Part shown: positions 45,101-60,100 of the stretch, one piece after another
Position numbering within the stretch: position 1 is the first letter of the stretch
Layout: each line of letters begins with the position of its first letter
Assembly (NCBI GenBank): GCA_020002185.1
Contig: CM034532.1
Coordinates: 51,072,702 to 51,136,701 of the forward strand
Direction of reading: 5' to 3'
Source: Paraescarpia echinospica
Lineage: Eukaryota > Annelida > Polychaeta > Sabellida > Siboglinidae
Length of the DNA: 64,000 nt
The notes under the pieces: generated by a model
What the model was told of the DNA's origin: nothing
The model's database searches: none
The model's input: only the letters and a program-made list of their open reading frames with translations
Made by a program: the position numbers and the translations under genes

Positions 45101-48100
45101 CCTGTTCAATCGAACACAATTTCAACTTCTGTGGGAAGCATTCAGCTACACTGCAATAATTGCGCGAAGACTATTCGTAAACTAAATAAATATCCACCAT
45201 TGTCCATCGCCAAGTATACATTCATACAGCTGAGTCAACTGGAGCAATGTAGGGTGAACGAACTTGCCCAAGATTCCACACAGCGGCACAGGATTTGAAC
45301 CTGGTCATATGAGATATTCAGGGTTCAATCTAGGATCTTGAACAAGTGGGCCAAGGGCCCATGTAGGTTGTAAAAGGGGGTCTTTTTTAAACATTGCACC
45401 TATGGCAGGGACTAATTAAACATTACTATTGGACCAATAGATCCCGTCCAAGCCACAGCTAGGAAATGGGCAACTCAATCAGTCTGCTTTTTGCTAGATA
45501 TGCACAGTGTTATGTGTGACCAGTCTCTGATTGGGCCACCCCTTTAATCACTTATCATGTTACAGTGAACTGCGCCTCAATTATAACTCATTTGAATGGC
45601 CTCTTCACAGGGCTTCTACGGTACACAAACTATTTTATACAAATGCACTTAAATGTTGGGTAATTGAACTATTAATATGATATCACACATGTATAAGAAA
45701 AAAATATAATGTTAATGATTAGTACACTTTATGATAACAAATAATAATAATGATATTTGGACCCTTGGGTCCAAATCAAATATCACCCGGGTTGAAATCT
45801 CATCTGACACTGGGTTCTCTCGACTGAGAGTTTGATACGCTAGTTACTGCGCTCCTCAAGAGTGTACCCAGAAGATACCCATGACATGTTACCTGACATC
45901 TTGGTTGAGCCACTTCGCACATCATTTTACCAAAATACTGCATAGGTACAAAAGGTCCTGGAAGAAATGAGTTCTCAAAATACTAGATTAATGCTACATA
46001 CATAAACACAGAATTACTATCTATCATACGATGAATATTTAAGTGTGAAAAGGTACCGTCTCACATTTAAATATCTTTTATCATCCATTGCTTACAGGTA
46101 TTGTTTGCACTTCTCCGCTTGGTGTTGTCACTTGCTGATACACCTGCATGGTGGCCTGCTGCTGTTGAGGTTGCTGCTGTTGCTGCTGTTGTTGAGGCTG
46201 TTGCTGCTGTGACGTTGGCTGTACTTGGATCAGCTGTGTCTGTGTTACATCACTGGCTGCCTACAGACACAACACAGAACATCACTGGCTGCCTACAGAC
46301 ACATCACAGAACATCACTGGCTGCATACAGTCACAACACAGAACATCACTGGCTGCCTACAGACACAACACAGAACATCACTGGCTGCCTACAGACACAT
46401 CACAGAACATCACTGGCTGCATACAGACACAACACAGAACATCACTGGCTGCATACAGACACAACACAGAACATCACTGGCTGCATACAGTCACAACACA
46501 GAACATCACTGGCTGCCTACAGACACATCACAGAACATCACTGGCTGCATACAGACACAACACAGAACATCACTGGCTGCATACAGACACAACACAGAAC
46601 ATCACTGGCTGCATACAGTCACAACACAGAACATCACTGGCTGCCTACAGACACATCACAGAACACCACTGGCTGCCTACAGACACAGCACAGAACATCA
46701 CTGGCTGCCTACAGACACAGCACAGAACATCACTGGCTGCATACAGACACAACACAGAACATCACTGGCTGCCTACAGACACAACTCAGACCACCACTGG
46801 CTGCATACAGACATAACACAGAACATCACTGGCTGCCTACAGACACAACATAGAACATCACTGGCTGCATACAGACACAATGCAGAACTTCATTGGCTGC
46901 ATACAGACACAACACAGAACATCACTGGCTGCCTACAGACACATCACAGAACACCACTGGCTGCCTACAGACACAGCACAGAACATCACTGGCTGCATAC
47001 AGACACAACACAGAACATCACTGGCTGCCTACAGACACAACTCAGACCACCACTGGCTGCATACAGACATAACACAGAACATCACTGGCTGCCTACAGAC
47101 ACAACATAGAACATCACTGGCTGCATACAGACACAATGCAGAACTTCATTGGCTGCATACAGACACAAAACAGAACTTCATTGGCTGCATACAGACACAA
47201 CACGGAACATCACTGGCTGTCTACAGACACAACACGGAACATCACTGGCTGCCTACAGACACAACACAGAACATCACTGGCTGCCTACAGACACAACACG
47301 AAACATCACTGGCTGCCTACAGACACAACACAGAACATCACTGGCTGCATACAGACACAATACAGAACTTCACTGGCTGCATACAGACACAAAACAGAAC
47401 TTCCCTGGCTGCATACAGACACAACACGGAACATCACTGGCTGCCTACAGACACAACACGGAACATCACTGGCTGCCTACAGACACAACACAGAACATCA
47501 CTGGCTGCCTACAGACACAACACAGAACATCACTGGCTGCCTACAGACACCACACAGAACATCACTGGCTGCATGCAGACACAACACAGAACATCACTGG
47601 CTGCCTACAGACACAACACAGAACATCACTGGCTGCCTACAGACACAACACAGAACATCACTGGCTGCCTACAGACACATCACAGAACACCACTGGCTGC
47701 CTACAGACACAGCACAGAACATCACTGGCTGCCTACAGACACAGCACAGAACATCACTGGCTGCATACAGACACAACACAGAACATCACTGGCTGCCTAC
47801 AGACACAACTCAGACCACCACTGGCTGCATACAGACATAACACAGAACATCACTGGCTGCCTACAGACACAACATAGAACATCACTGGCTGCATACAGAC
47901 ACAATGCAGAACTTCATTGGCTGCATACAGACACAACACAGAACATCACTGGCTGCCTACAGACACATCACAGAACACCACTGGCTGCCTACAGACACAG
48001 CACAGAACATCACTGGCTGCATACAGACACAACACAGAACATCACTGGCTGCCTACAGACACAACTCAGACCACCACTGGCTGCATACAGACATAACACA

Positions 48101-51100
48101 GAACATCACTGGCTGCCTACAGACACAACATAGAACATCACTGGCTGCATACAGACACAATGCAGAACTTCATTGGCTGCATACAGACACAAAACAGAAC
48201 TTCATTGGCTGCATACAGACACAACACGGAACATCACTGGCTGTCTACAGACACAACACGGAACATCACTGGCTGCCTACAGACACAACACAGAACATCA
48301 CTGGCTGCCTACAGACACAACACGAAACATCACTGGCTGCCTACAGACACAACACAGAACATCACTGGCTGCATACAGACACAATACAGAACTTCACTGG
48401 CTGCATACAGACACAAAACAGAACTTCCCTGGCTGCATACAGACACAACACGGAACATCACTGGCTGCCTACAGATACAACACGGAACATCACTGGCTGC
48501 CTACAGACACAACACAGAACATCACTGGCTGCCTACAGACACAACACAGAACATCACTGGCTGCCTACAGACACCACACAGAACATCACTGGCTGCATGC
48601 AGACACAACACAGAACATCACTGGCTGCCTACAGACACAACACAGAACATCACTGGCTGCCTACAGACACAACACAGAACTTCACTGGCTGCCTACAGAC
48701 ACAACTCAGACCACCACTGGCTGCATACAGACATAACATAGAACATCACTGGCTGCCTACAGACACAACATAGAACATCACTGGCTGCATACAGACACAA
48801 TGCAGAACTTCATTGGCTGCATACAGACACAATACAGAACTTCACTGGCTGCATACAGACACAAAACAGAACTTCACTGGCTGCATACAGACACAACACG
48901 GAACATCACTGGCTGCCTACAGACACAACACGGAACATCACTGGCTGCCTACAGACACAACACAGAACATCACTGGCTGCCTACAGACACAACACAGAAC
49001 ATCACTGGCTGCCTACAGATACCACACAGAACATCACTGGCTGCCTACAGACACAACACAGAACATCACTGGCTGTCTACAGACACAACACAGAACATCA
49101 CTGGCTGCCTACAGATACCACACAGAACATCACTGGCTGCATACAGACACAACACAGAACATCACTAGCTGCCTACAGACACAACACAGAACATCACTGG
49201 CTGCCTACAGACACAACACAGAACATCACTGGCTGCCTACAGATACCACACAGAACATCACTGGCTGCCTACAGACATAACACAGAACATCACTGGCTGT
49301 CTACAGATACCACACAGAACATCACTGGCTGCCTACAGACACAACACAGAACATCACTGGCTGCCTACAGATACCACACAGAACATCACTGGCTGCATAC
49401 AGACATAACACAGAACATCACTGGCTGCCTACAGATACCACACAGAACATCACTGGCTGCATACAGTCACAACACAGAACATCACTGGCTGCATACAGAC
49501 ACAACACAGAACATCAATGGCTGCATACAGACACAATACAGAACTTCACTGGCTGCATACAGACACAAAACAGAACTTCACTGGCTGCCTACAGACACAA
49601 CACAGAACATCACTGGCTGCATACAGACACAACACAGAACATCACTGGCTGCATACAGACACAACACAGAACATCACTGGCTGCATACAGACACAACACA
49701 GAACATCACTGGCTGCCTACATACACATCACAGAACATCACTGGCTGCATACAGACACAACACAGAACATCACTGGCTGCATACAGACACAACACAGAAC
49801 ATCACTGGCTGCCTACAGACACAACACAGAACATCACTGGCTGCATACAGACACAACACAGAACATCACTGGCTGCCTACAGACACAACACAGAACATCA
49901 CTGGCTGCCTACAGACACAGCACAGAACATCACTGGCTGCATACAGACACAACACAGAACATCACTGGCTGCATACAGACACAACACAGAACATCACTGG
50001 CTGCCTACAGACACAACACAGAACATCACTGGCTGCATACAGACACAACACAGAACATCACTGGCTGCATACAGACACAACACAGAACATCACTGGCTGC
50101 ATACAGACACAACACAGAACATCACTGGCTGCATACAGACACAACACAGAACATCACTGGCTGCCTACAGACACAACACAGAACATCACTGGCTGCATGC
50201 AGACACAACACAGAACATCACTGGCTGCATACAGACACAACACAGAACATCACTGGCTGCATACAGACACAACACAGAACATCACTGGCTGCCTACAGAC
50301 ACAACACAGAACATCACTGGCTGCATGCAGTCACAACACAGAACATCACTGGCTGCCTACAGACACAACACAGAACATCACTGGCTGCATGCAGACACAA
50401 CACAGAACATCACTGGCTGCATACAGACACAACACAGAACATCACTGGCTGCATACAGACACAACACAGAACATCACTGGCTGCCTACAGACACAACACA
50501 GAACATCACTGGCTGCATGCAGTCACAACACAGAACATCACTGGCTGCCTACAGACACAACACAGAACATCACTGGCTGCCTACAGTCACAACACAGAAC
50601 ATCACTGGCTGCCTACAGACACAACACAGAACATCACTGGCTGCCTACAGACACCACACAGAACATCACTGGCTGCATGCAGACACAACACAGAACATCA
50701 CTGGCTGCCTACAGACACAACACAGAACATCACTGGCTGCCTACAGACACAACACAGAACATCACTGGCTGCCTACAGACACAACACAGAACATCACTGG
50801 CTGCCTACAGACACAACACAGAACATCACTGGCTGCATACAGACACAACACAGAACATCACTGGCTGCATACAGACACAACACAGAACATCACTGGCTGC
50901 CTACAGACACAACACAGAACATCACTGGCTGCATACAGACACAACACAGAACATCACTGGCTGCCTACAGACACAACACAGAACATCACTGGCTGCATGC
51001 AGACACAACACAGAACATCACTGGCTGCATACAGACACAACACAGAACATCACTGGCTGCCTACAGACACAACACAGAACATCACTGGCTGCCTACAGAC

Positions 51101-54100
51101 ACAACACAGAACATCACTGGCTGCATACAGTCACAACACAGAACATCACTGGCTGCCTACAGACACAACACAGAACATCACTGGCTGCATACAGACACAA
51201 CACAGAACATCACTGGCTGCATACAGACACAACACAGAACATCACTGGCTGCATACAGACACAACACAGAACATCACTGGCTGCCTACAGACACAACACA
51301 GAACATCACTGGCTGCCTACAGACACAACACAGAACATCACTGGCTGCATACAGACACAACACAGAACATCACTGGCTGCATACAGTCACAACACAGAAC
51401 ATCACTGGCTGCATACAGTCACAACACAGAACATCACTGGCTGCCTACAGACACAACACAGAACATCACTAGCTGCCTACAGACACCACACAGAACATCA
51501 CTGGCTGCATGCAGACACAACACAGAACATCACTGGCTGCCTACAGACACAACACAGAACATCACTGGCTGCCTACATACACATCACAGAACATCACTGG
51601 CTGCATACAGACACAACACAGAACATCACTGGCTGCATACAGACACAACACAGAACATCACTGGCTGCCTACAGACACAACACAGAACATCACTGGCTGC
51701 ATACAGACACAACACAGAACATCACTGGCTGCCTACATACACATCACAGAACATCACTGGCTGCCTACATACACATCACAGAACATCACTGGCTGCATAC
51801 AGACATAACAAGGAGGCAGACAAGCGGATAGATGATATAATATACACGGGCATGCTAATTGATGCAAAATTTGTCCAAGATACATGAAAACATTTTATAC
51901 CATTGTTTTCAGGGGAGAATGGTGTATAAAATCAACTTGCTCAATGAGATGTTGCCTCCTTCATGGAGAAAATGTCTGGTGAAAAGTGACAAAACGCAAC
52001 ACAAATTTTAATTCGTTTGGAAATGTTTCGCCATATGCCACATATAGTAAATGTTATCAAACAACTAATTTGTCAATATAACTACATAGCTTATTTCATC
52101 TGCTTCCTAATGGTATCACATTTAAAAATTGACTGAGAAATAATAAAGTTATGTGACTTATGCCCATTTTAAACAAAACATTTTCTGATGCTGACAAAGT
52201 GATTTCTTGGATATGGTCAGGAACTGGCTGCAACTCGTCTGCAGTAGCTTCAGGATAAAATGGGTTAACATACTAATTTAGTGTTAGCTAGTCAATCTAA
52301 TGACCTTGACTAGCAATATATGTTGTTAGTACACCTGATAATCTTGTAAATCACACCACTGAAAAACTATTAGGTTTTTTGTATGGATTTGTGAGAATGG
52401 TTTATCTGTAGGTTACTTGACACAGTTCACTTGGCGGCAGACTGTGGTGTTGAGGTGACAAACCTGAGTGAAGCTGACTGGCAGAGGTGTCGTGTTGGCA
52501 TTGCTGCCAACTTGTATCTGGATGGGCTGCTGGATCACTTGACTGGCTGCACACAACAACAGACAGGCTGTCAGTGACATAGTAGTGACGTAGCAGTGAC
52601 AGTAGACACATAGCAGTGACACAGCAGTGAAACAACAGTGACACAGCAGTGACACAATAGTCACACAGCAGTGACCCAACAGTGACACAGCAGTGACGCA
52701 ACAGTGACACAGCAATGACATGACAGTCACACAGCAGTAATACGACAGTGACACGACATCGACACAGCATTGACATGACAGTCACATAGCAGTGATATGA
52801 CAGTGACACAGTAGTCACACAATAGTGACACAGCAATCATATCAGTGACACAGCTGTGACCCAAAATATAAGCATTAATGTTACTGACCAAGATGTCAGC
52901 TTGTCCTACTAAGAGTCACCTAACTAAGCTGTACTCGACTACGTAAGATGTCAGGTTGTATTGGCTGACATTCTGTCTGGACACCTCAAGCTTGGGTCAA
53001 TAAGATTCTCTAACCAACGAACACTCAACATGTAAATGTAAAGACATGTTTACGAATGCAACAGAATGTGTTTTATGACATGAATCTGTGCTTCAATCAT
53101 GTACCAACTGATCTTAATTTCTAGTTTTTAATTTCATGCACATCGCTGAAAATCTGTATATAAGCAGAGCATGTGAAGCTGCCAACAAGAAGACAATAGG
53201 AAGACTAACCCTGTTGTATACTACTACAACTACACAAACTAGCCTAGACATGAGCTAGCCTAGACATGAGCTAGCCTAGACATGAGCTAGCCTAGACATG
53301 AGCTAGCCTAGACATGAGCTAGCCTAGACATGAGCTAGCCTAGACATGAGCTAGCCTAGACATGAGCTAGCCTAGACATGAGGTAGCCTAGACATGAGCT
53401 AGCCTAGACATGAGCTAGCCTAGACATGAGCTAGCCTAGACATGAGCTAGCCTAGACATGAGCTAGCCTAGACATGAGCTAGCCTAGACATGAGCTAGCC
53501 TAGACATGAGCTAGCCTAGACATGAGCTAGCCTAGACATGAGCTAGCCTAGACATGAGCTAGCCTAGACGAGGCAAACAAGATAAAACAACAACACCAAC
53601 AATAACACCAAAATCAACAGAGAAATTGGAAAACAATTACATAAAACAAAACCTTGAGATGGTCTCAATGCTCAATCATGGGCAACTATTGATAGTTCTT
53701 GAGGTAACAACTGAGGTAAGTATATGTACTTGACAAGATAGTACAATGACTAACCCTATTGACAAGAAGAAAATAGAACTCTTATTGACAAGAATACAGT
53801 AGAAGACTAACCCTGCTGTATGTGTACTTGAGGCTGCGTGGCGGGCTGTTGTTGCAGGGCTGCCTGGTGCTGCTGGGCCAACTGGAAGTAGTACTGCACT
53901 TGCTCTGGCATCATGGCTGCCCGCTGGCCAGTCTCCTCCTATGGTCACCACGCCGAACATCATCAATATCACCTCTTACTCTCAAACACTGGCATCATAT
54001 AATCATCATATTTACAAATGAATGGCGTATAGTGTTCATAAATACTAGGTCAAGAAGTCTGTGAATATTGTTGTCTTCATTGGAGAATATTACATTAAGC

Positions 54101-57100
54101 CATACAAAGTTGGTAGGGCACAGGAATAACTAATAAAAGTTACTTTGTGTGATTCTGACATTTTTAATGTTTAAACTTCCACCAGAACACCAGGCATAGC
54201 CTGCAGTTTCCACAGTAATATATCTTTATACATGAACACAGATAAAGATTATAACCAAGCATATTACTTGTTATTCCTATACTACTATTAAGGTGAGTCT
54301 TTACAATCGACCTACCTGCCTCTTTGTAGTTTTGATTTCATCCCTTGGCACAATGTCAATCAGAAAATCAAACTGGTCGTATTTAGTGACAGCCATTGCA
54401 ATGTCGTTTTTCTGAAATAATAAAAATGCATACTCTTAAATATGCTTCATATCACAGCTAACTAAAAATTAATATGCACCTACATGTTGGCCCTAGCAGA
54501 CAAGGAAAATTAGTTTAAGCTACAGAAGACCTACAAACTGAAGTTTTTCAAAGAATGCTGGACAGAATGCAAGGGAAATTAATGTTATTTTCCAATGGCA
54601 GTGCAGAAAAAACACTGCCACAACCTGTGACTTTGAAAATAGAAAGCATTATGAACATTCATGAACTCATTGAAGATTACTCTGGTGCATCTTGACTGGC
54701 ATATGTTGTACATGTTGTTTATACTAGACAAACATCTTGACTGGCATATGTTGTACATGTTGTTTATACTAGACAAACATCTTGACTGGCGTATGTTGTA
54801 CATGTTGTTTATACTAGACAAACATCTTGACTGGCATATGTTGTACATGTTGTTTATACTAGACAAACATCTTGACTGGCATATGTTGTACATGTTGTTT
54901 ATACTAGACAAACATCTTGACTGGCGTATGTTGTACATGTTGTTTATACTAGACAAACATCTTGACTGGCGTATGTTGTACATGTTGTTTATACTAGACA
55001 AACATCTTGACTGGCGTATGTTGTACATGTTGTTTATACTAGACAAACATCTTGACTGGCATATGTTGTACATGTTGTTTATACTAGACAAACATATTGA
55101 CTGGCATATGTTGTACATGTTGTTTATACTAGACAAACATCTTGACTGGCATATGTTGTACATGTTGTTTATACTAGACAAACATCTTGACTGGCATATG
55201 TTGTACATGTTGTTTATACTAGACAAACATCTTGACTGGCATATGTTGTAAATGTTGTTTATACTAGACAAACATCTTGACTGGCATATGTTGTACATGT
55301 TGTTTATACTAGACAAACATCTTGACTGGCATATGTTGTACATGTTGTTTATACTAGACAAACATCTTGACTGGCATATGTTGTACATGTTGTTTATACT
55401 AGACAAACATCTTGACTGGCGTATGTTGTACATGTTGTTTATACTAGACAAACATCTTGACTGGCGTATGTTGTACATGTTGTTTATATTAGACAAACAT
55501 CTTGACTGGCATATGTTGTACATGTTGTTTATACTAGACAAACATCTTGACTGGCATATGTTGTACATGTTGTTTATACTAGACAAACATCTTGACTGGC
55601 ATTATGTTGTACATGTTGTTTATATTGAATAACATCTTGACTGGCATATGTTGTACATGTTGTTTATACTAGACAAACATCTTGACTGGCATATGTTGTA
55701 CATGTTGTTTATACTAGACAAACATATTGACTGGCGTATGTTGTACATGTTGTTTATACTAGACAAACATCTTGACTGGCGTATGTTGTACATGTTGTTT
55801 ATACTAGACAAACATCTTGACTGGCGTATGTTGTACATGTTGTTTATACTAGACAAACATCTTGACTGGCATATGTTGTACATGTTGTTTATACTAGACA
55901 AACATCTTGACTGGCATATGTTGTACATGTTGTTTATACTAGACAAACATCTTGACTGGCATATGTTGTACATGTTGTTTATACTAGACAAACATCTTGA
56001 CTGGCATATGTTGTAAATGTTGTTTATACTAGACAAACATCTTGACTGGCATATGTTGTACATGTTGTTTATACTAGACAAACATCTTGACTGGCATATG
56101 TTGTACATGTTGTTTATACTAGACAAACATCTTGACTGGCATATGTTGTACATGTTGTTTATACTAGACAAACATATTGACTGGCATATGTTGTACATGT
56201 TGTTTATACTAGACAAACATCTTGACTGGCATATGTTGTACATGTTGTTTATACTAGACAAACATCTTGACTGGCATATGTTGTTACGTATTGTTTATAC
56301 TAGACAAACATCTTGACTGGCTGCTTGTAGCCTTGTGGCAGCATGTATGTTGGTTGTTTGGTGTTTACAATATACAAACATCTTGACTGGCGTATGTTGT
56401 ACATGTTGTTTACAATATACAAACATCTTGACTGGCGTATGTTGTACATGTTGTTTACAATATACAAACATCTTGACTGGCGTATGTTGTACATGTTGTT
56501 TACAATATACAAACATCTTGACTGGCGTATGTTGTACATGTTGTTTACAATATACAAACATCTTGACTGGCGTATGTTGTACATGTTGTTTATACTAGAC
56601 AAACATCTTGACTGGCGTATGTTGTACATGTTGTTTATACTAGACAAACATCTTGACTGGCGTATGTTGTACATGTTGTTTACAATATACAAACATCTTG
56701 ACTGGCGTATGTTGTACATGTTGTTTACAATATACAAACATCTTGACTGGCGTATGTTGTACATGTTGTTTACAATATACAAACATCTTGACTGGCGTAT
56801 GTTGTACATGTTGTTTACAATATACAAACATCTTGACTGGCGTATGTTGTACATGTTGTTTACAATATACAAACATCTTGACTGGCGTATGTTGTACATG
56901 TTGTTTACAATATACAAACATCTTGACTGGCGTATGTTGTACATGTTGTTTACAATATACAAACATCTTGACTGGCATATGTTGTACATGTTGTTTACAA
57001 TATACAAACATCTTGACTGGCGTATGTTGTACATGTTGTTTACAATATACAAACATCTTGACTGGCGTATGTTGTACATGTTGTTTACAATATACAAACA

Positions 57101-60100
57101 TCTTGACTGGCGTATGATGTACATTCTGTTTACAATATACAAACACGAAACAATGCCCTCAGCCTTAACTTGCCTGTAAAGTTCTCCGTTTGTTATCCTC
57201 TGTGTGTATCCAAGCTCTTAGCGACAGCTCACTGATAAATATCTCCGCTGCCTTCGAGAACAACACAGGCGCCTCTGCACTGATCATCTAGAACACAGAC
57301 ACACCTGTACTGATCATTTACAAAGGCACTCATATATACACATACATATATCAACCGGGAATGGGTAAGAATTGTGTCAACCCGTCATTTGGACAGGTAA
57401 GAATTCTGTTAGATGCCGCCACTGCAATATCATGTCTAAGGGTTAAGGTTTTTGTGGCGCAACTGCCGATTGCAAACTATCTGGACTGGTAACATTTCTG
57501 TGCACATGATGCATGGTGCTGTCACGACAGGCAAAAATATTATCTTGCATTAGTCCCTGTTGAGGATGAAGTATGCTTTGATAAACTGAAGGTCGCGGAA
57601 TATTTTAGTTAATTTTTTACTTCGTAAATTACTTAATTTTTTACAACGTGTTCCGGTCAGTTTGGTCAAGCACATGTTGTTGCTTCATCACTGTTTGAGA
57701 AGCTGCCAGCATGTTCCGGTCAGTTTGGTCAAGCATACGTTGTTGACTTTATCGAAATCAAAATGTTTCGCAAACTATGTTTGGCTCAATGAGCATAACA
57801 GATGAACAGGTATCTAACTTCTAAGCTATTGAATAACTTGAGCACTGGTAAGGCAACAGGCTTCGATAAACTCGCTGCCAGATTTGTCAAAGATGGCTCC
57901 TCTGTCATCTCAAAACTTTTTACTCACATTGTACACTTATCGATAACTACTGGGAATATTTTGGATAATTTGAAGATGGCCAGGGTTGTCCCACGGCATA
58001 CGAAGGGCATTAAGACTGATGTTGGGAACTAAAGACCTATTTCAGTGTTAAGTATAATTTCCAAAGTGTTATAAAAAAAACTATAGAGTAGTGTATAGTA
58101 ATCATGATTGTTTCATCGTGTTGAGGTGTGGTTTCCACTTGACCACTGGTACTCGGTTGAGGTGTGGTTTCCACTTGACCACTGGTACTCGGTTGAGGTG
58201 TGGTTTCCACTTGACCACTGGTACTCGGTTGAGGTGTGGTTTCCACTTGACCAGTGGTACTCGGTTGAGGTGTGGTTTCCACTTGACCACTGGTACTCGG
58301 TTGAGGTGTGGTTTCCACTTGACCACTGGTACTCGGTTGAGGTGTGGTTTCCACTTGACCACTGGTACTCGGTTGAGGTGTGGTTTCCACTTGACCACTG
58401 GTACTCGGTTGAGGTGTGGTTTCCACTTTACCACTGGTACTCGGTTGAGGTGTGGTTTCCACTTGACCAGTGGTACTCGGTTGAGGTGTGGTTTCCACTT
58501 GACCAGTGGTACTCGGTTGAGGTGTGGTTTCCACTTGACCACTGGTACTCGGTTGAGGTGTGGTTTCCACTTGACCACTGGTACTCGGTTGAGGTGTGGT
58601 TTCCACTTTACCACTGGTACTCGGTTGAGGTGTGGTTTCCACTTGACCAGTGGTACTCGGTTGAGGTGTGGTTTCCACTTGACCAGTGGTACTCGGTTGA
58701 GGTGTGGTTTCCACTTGACCACTGGTACTTGGTTGAGGTGTGGTTTCCACTTGACCAGTGGTACTTGGCTGAGGTGTGGTTTCCACTTGACCAGTGGTAC
58801 AATTGGTTGTGGTGATGGTTTCTTGCCCTAACCCTAGGCCTCGCTGACAGAATCAGTAAAAAGTAAAAGGTAAGTCTAGTCCAAGTTATTGATTATCCGT
58901 TAGCATACACGGTTTGGGGGAATAGGCATCTTTTATGAGATGTGAACTTCGGTGATTTATATTCGTAAAAATACTTCACTCAAATAAACTTTCTCAAAAG
59001 TTTTTGGCACAACTTTATTGGAATATATATTATATATTTAGCATAGATATCTTACGAATCACATTCCTTATTTTGCCAAAAAAAATGGCATAGAACATTA
59101 GTAGAATAGATCTGTGGGCACATGTTAGTTGTGTCGAATCTGGACCCACCTCAATTTCGCCGTTATAACTTGAGTTTTGCCTAACTTTGATACTTCAGTG
59201 AAATAGTTCCATCATTCAACATTATCTTAGGCATAGGCATATTTACCTTTAAGAATATTGCGTCTTACGCCCGTTTGAGGCGTAAATAACGCCCGGTTTG
59301 TATCAACATACGCTGCTATATCACTCATTTTATGCGCTGTGAGGTAACGTACGGCCGCAACGGTGCAGACTAGCACAAACCGGGTCGCTTTCGGTAAGTC
59401 ATAACTGGCCCTGAGCGATGTTTTTCTTAAGACGACTAAACGATGTTGATACAAATGTGCAATTTTGCAGGAATATAAGTGACTTTGTGGCGAATGAAAA
59501 ATTACTTGGAAGGTCTGGTAATGGGATTAATCACATGACAGAAGCATACTTTATCCATGAATATAAGTTACTTAGAGTTATGTAAATTATATAAAAGAGA
59601 TATTTATTAATAGTAAACATAAAATGCTATCAGAATACAGAAGAATCACATTTTGAGTATTTTTGTCAATAAATGTCATTTTTTTGCTGCAGTGTCTCTC
59701 CTTAAGGCTTTTGGGCAAACTTCGTTTCTGTATACAGGCATATGCCACTGGAATAATTTGCCAATTGAAACTAAACAATGTCGCTCTAAAACTAGTTTAA
59801 ACAAAATATTATATAGTCGTTTGGTTGCCTAGAAACACAACATTTATGCTAAGATTTAGAATTATTAATCCGGTTTAAAAAAGAAATTATTACTATATTT
59901 TATCATGTGCAGGATAACTTTGTCTAATTAGTTTACATATTTGATTAGATCACTCACATTTTAATGTTTTCATATCTTCTTTTAAGAATATTTATTTATT
60001 GTATTTTATTTATTATATATCTTTTTATGATCATATATTTGTTAAATCAATATTTATATTTTTTATTAGTTTTGAAGATCACATTGGAAATAAGTGTACT

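Noticed and set aside
46248..46260. Alternative NF-YC acceptor at GGCAG|CCAGTGATG
   Set aside because: It gives a phase conflict with the preceding exon and an immediate TAA in that phase; TGTAG|GCAGCC fits.
49517..51887. ORFs of 520-651 codons ([24 protein letters not shown] repeats)
   Set aside because: All three + frames are open because the 32-bp unit lacks stops. The array lies in an NF-YC intron on the opposite strand and carries splice acceptors.
54585..57179. ORFs on both strands with [15 protein letters not shown] and [13 protein letters not shown] repeats
   Set aside because: A 45-bp monomer without stops in several frames; inside an NF-YC intron.
59227..59454. 75-codon minus ORF
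   Set aside because: It lies in an old dispersed repeat shared with 38460-38820; not recognised and not conserved as a frame there.
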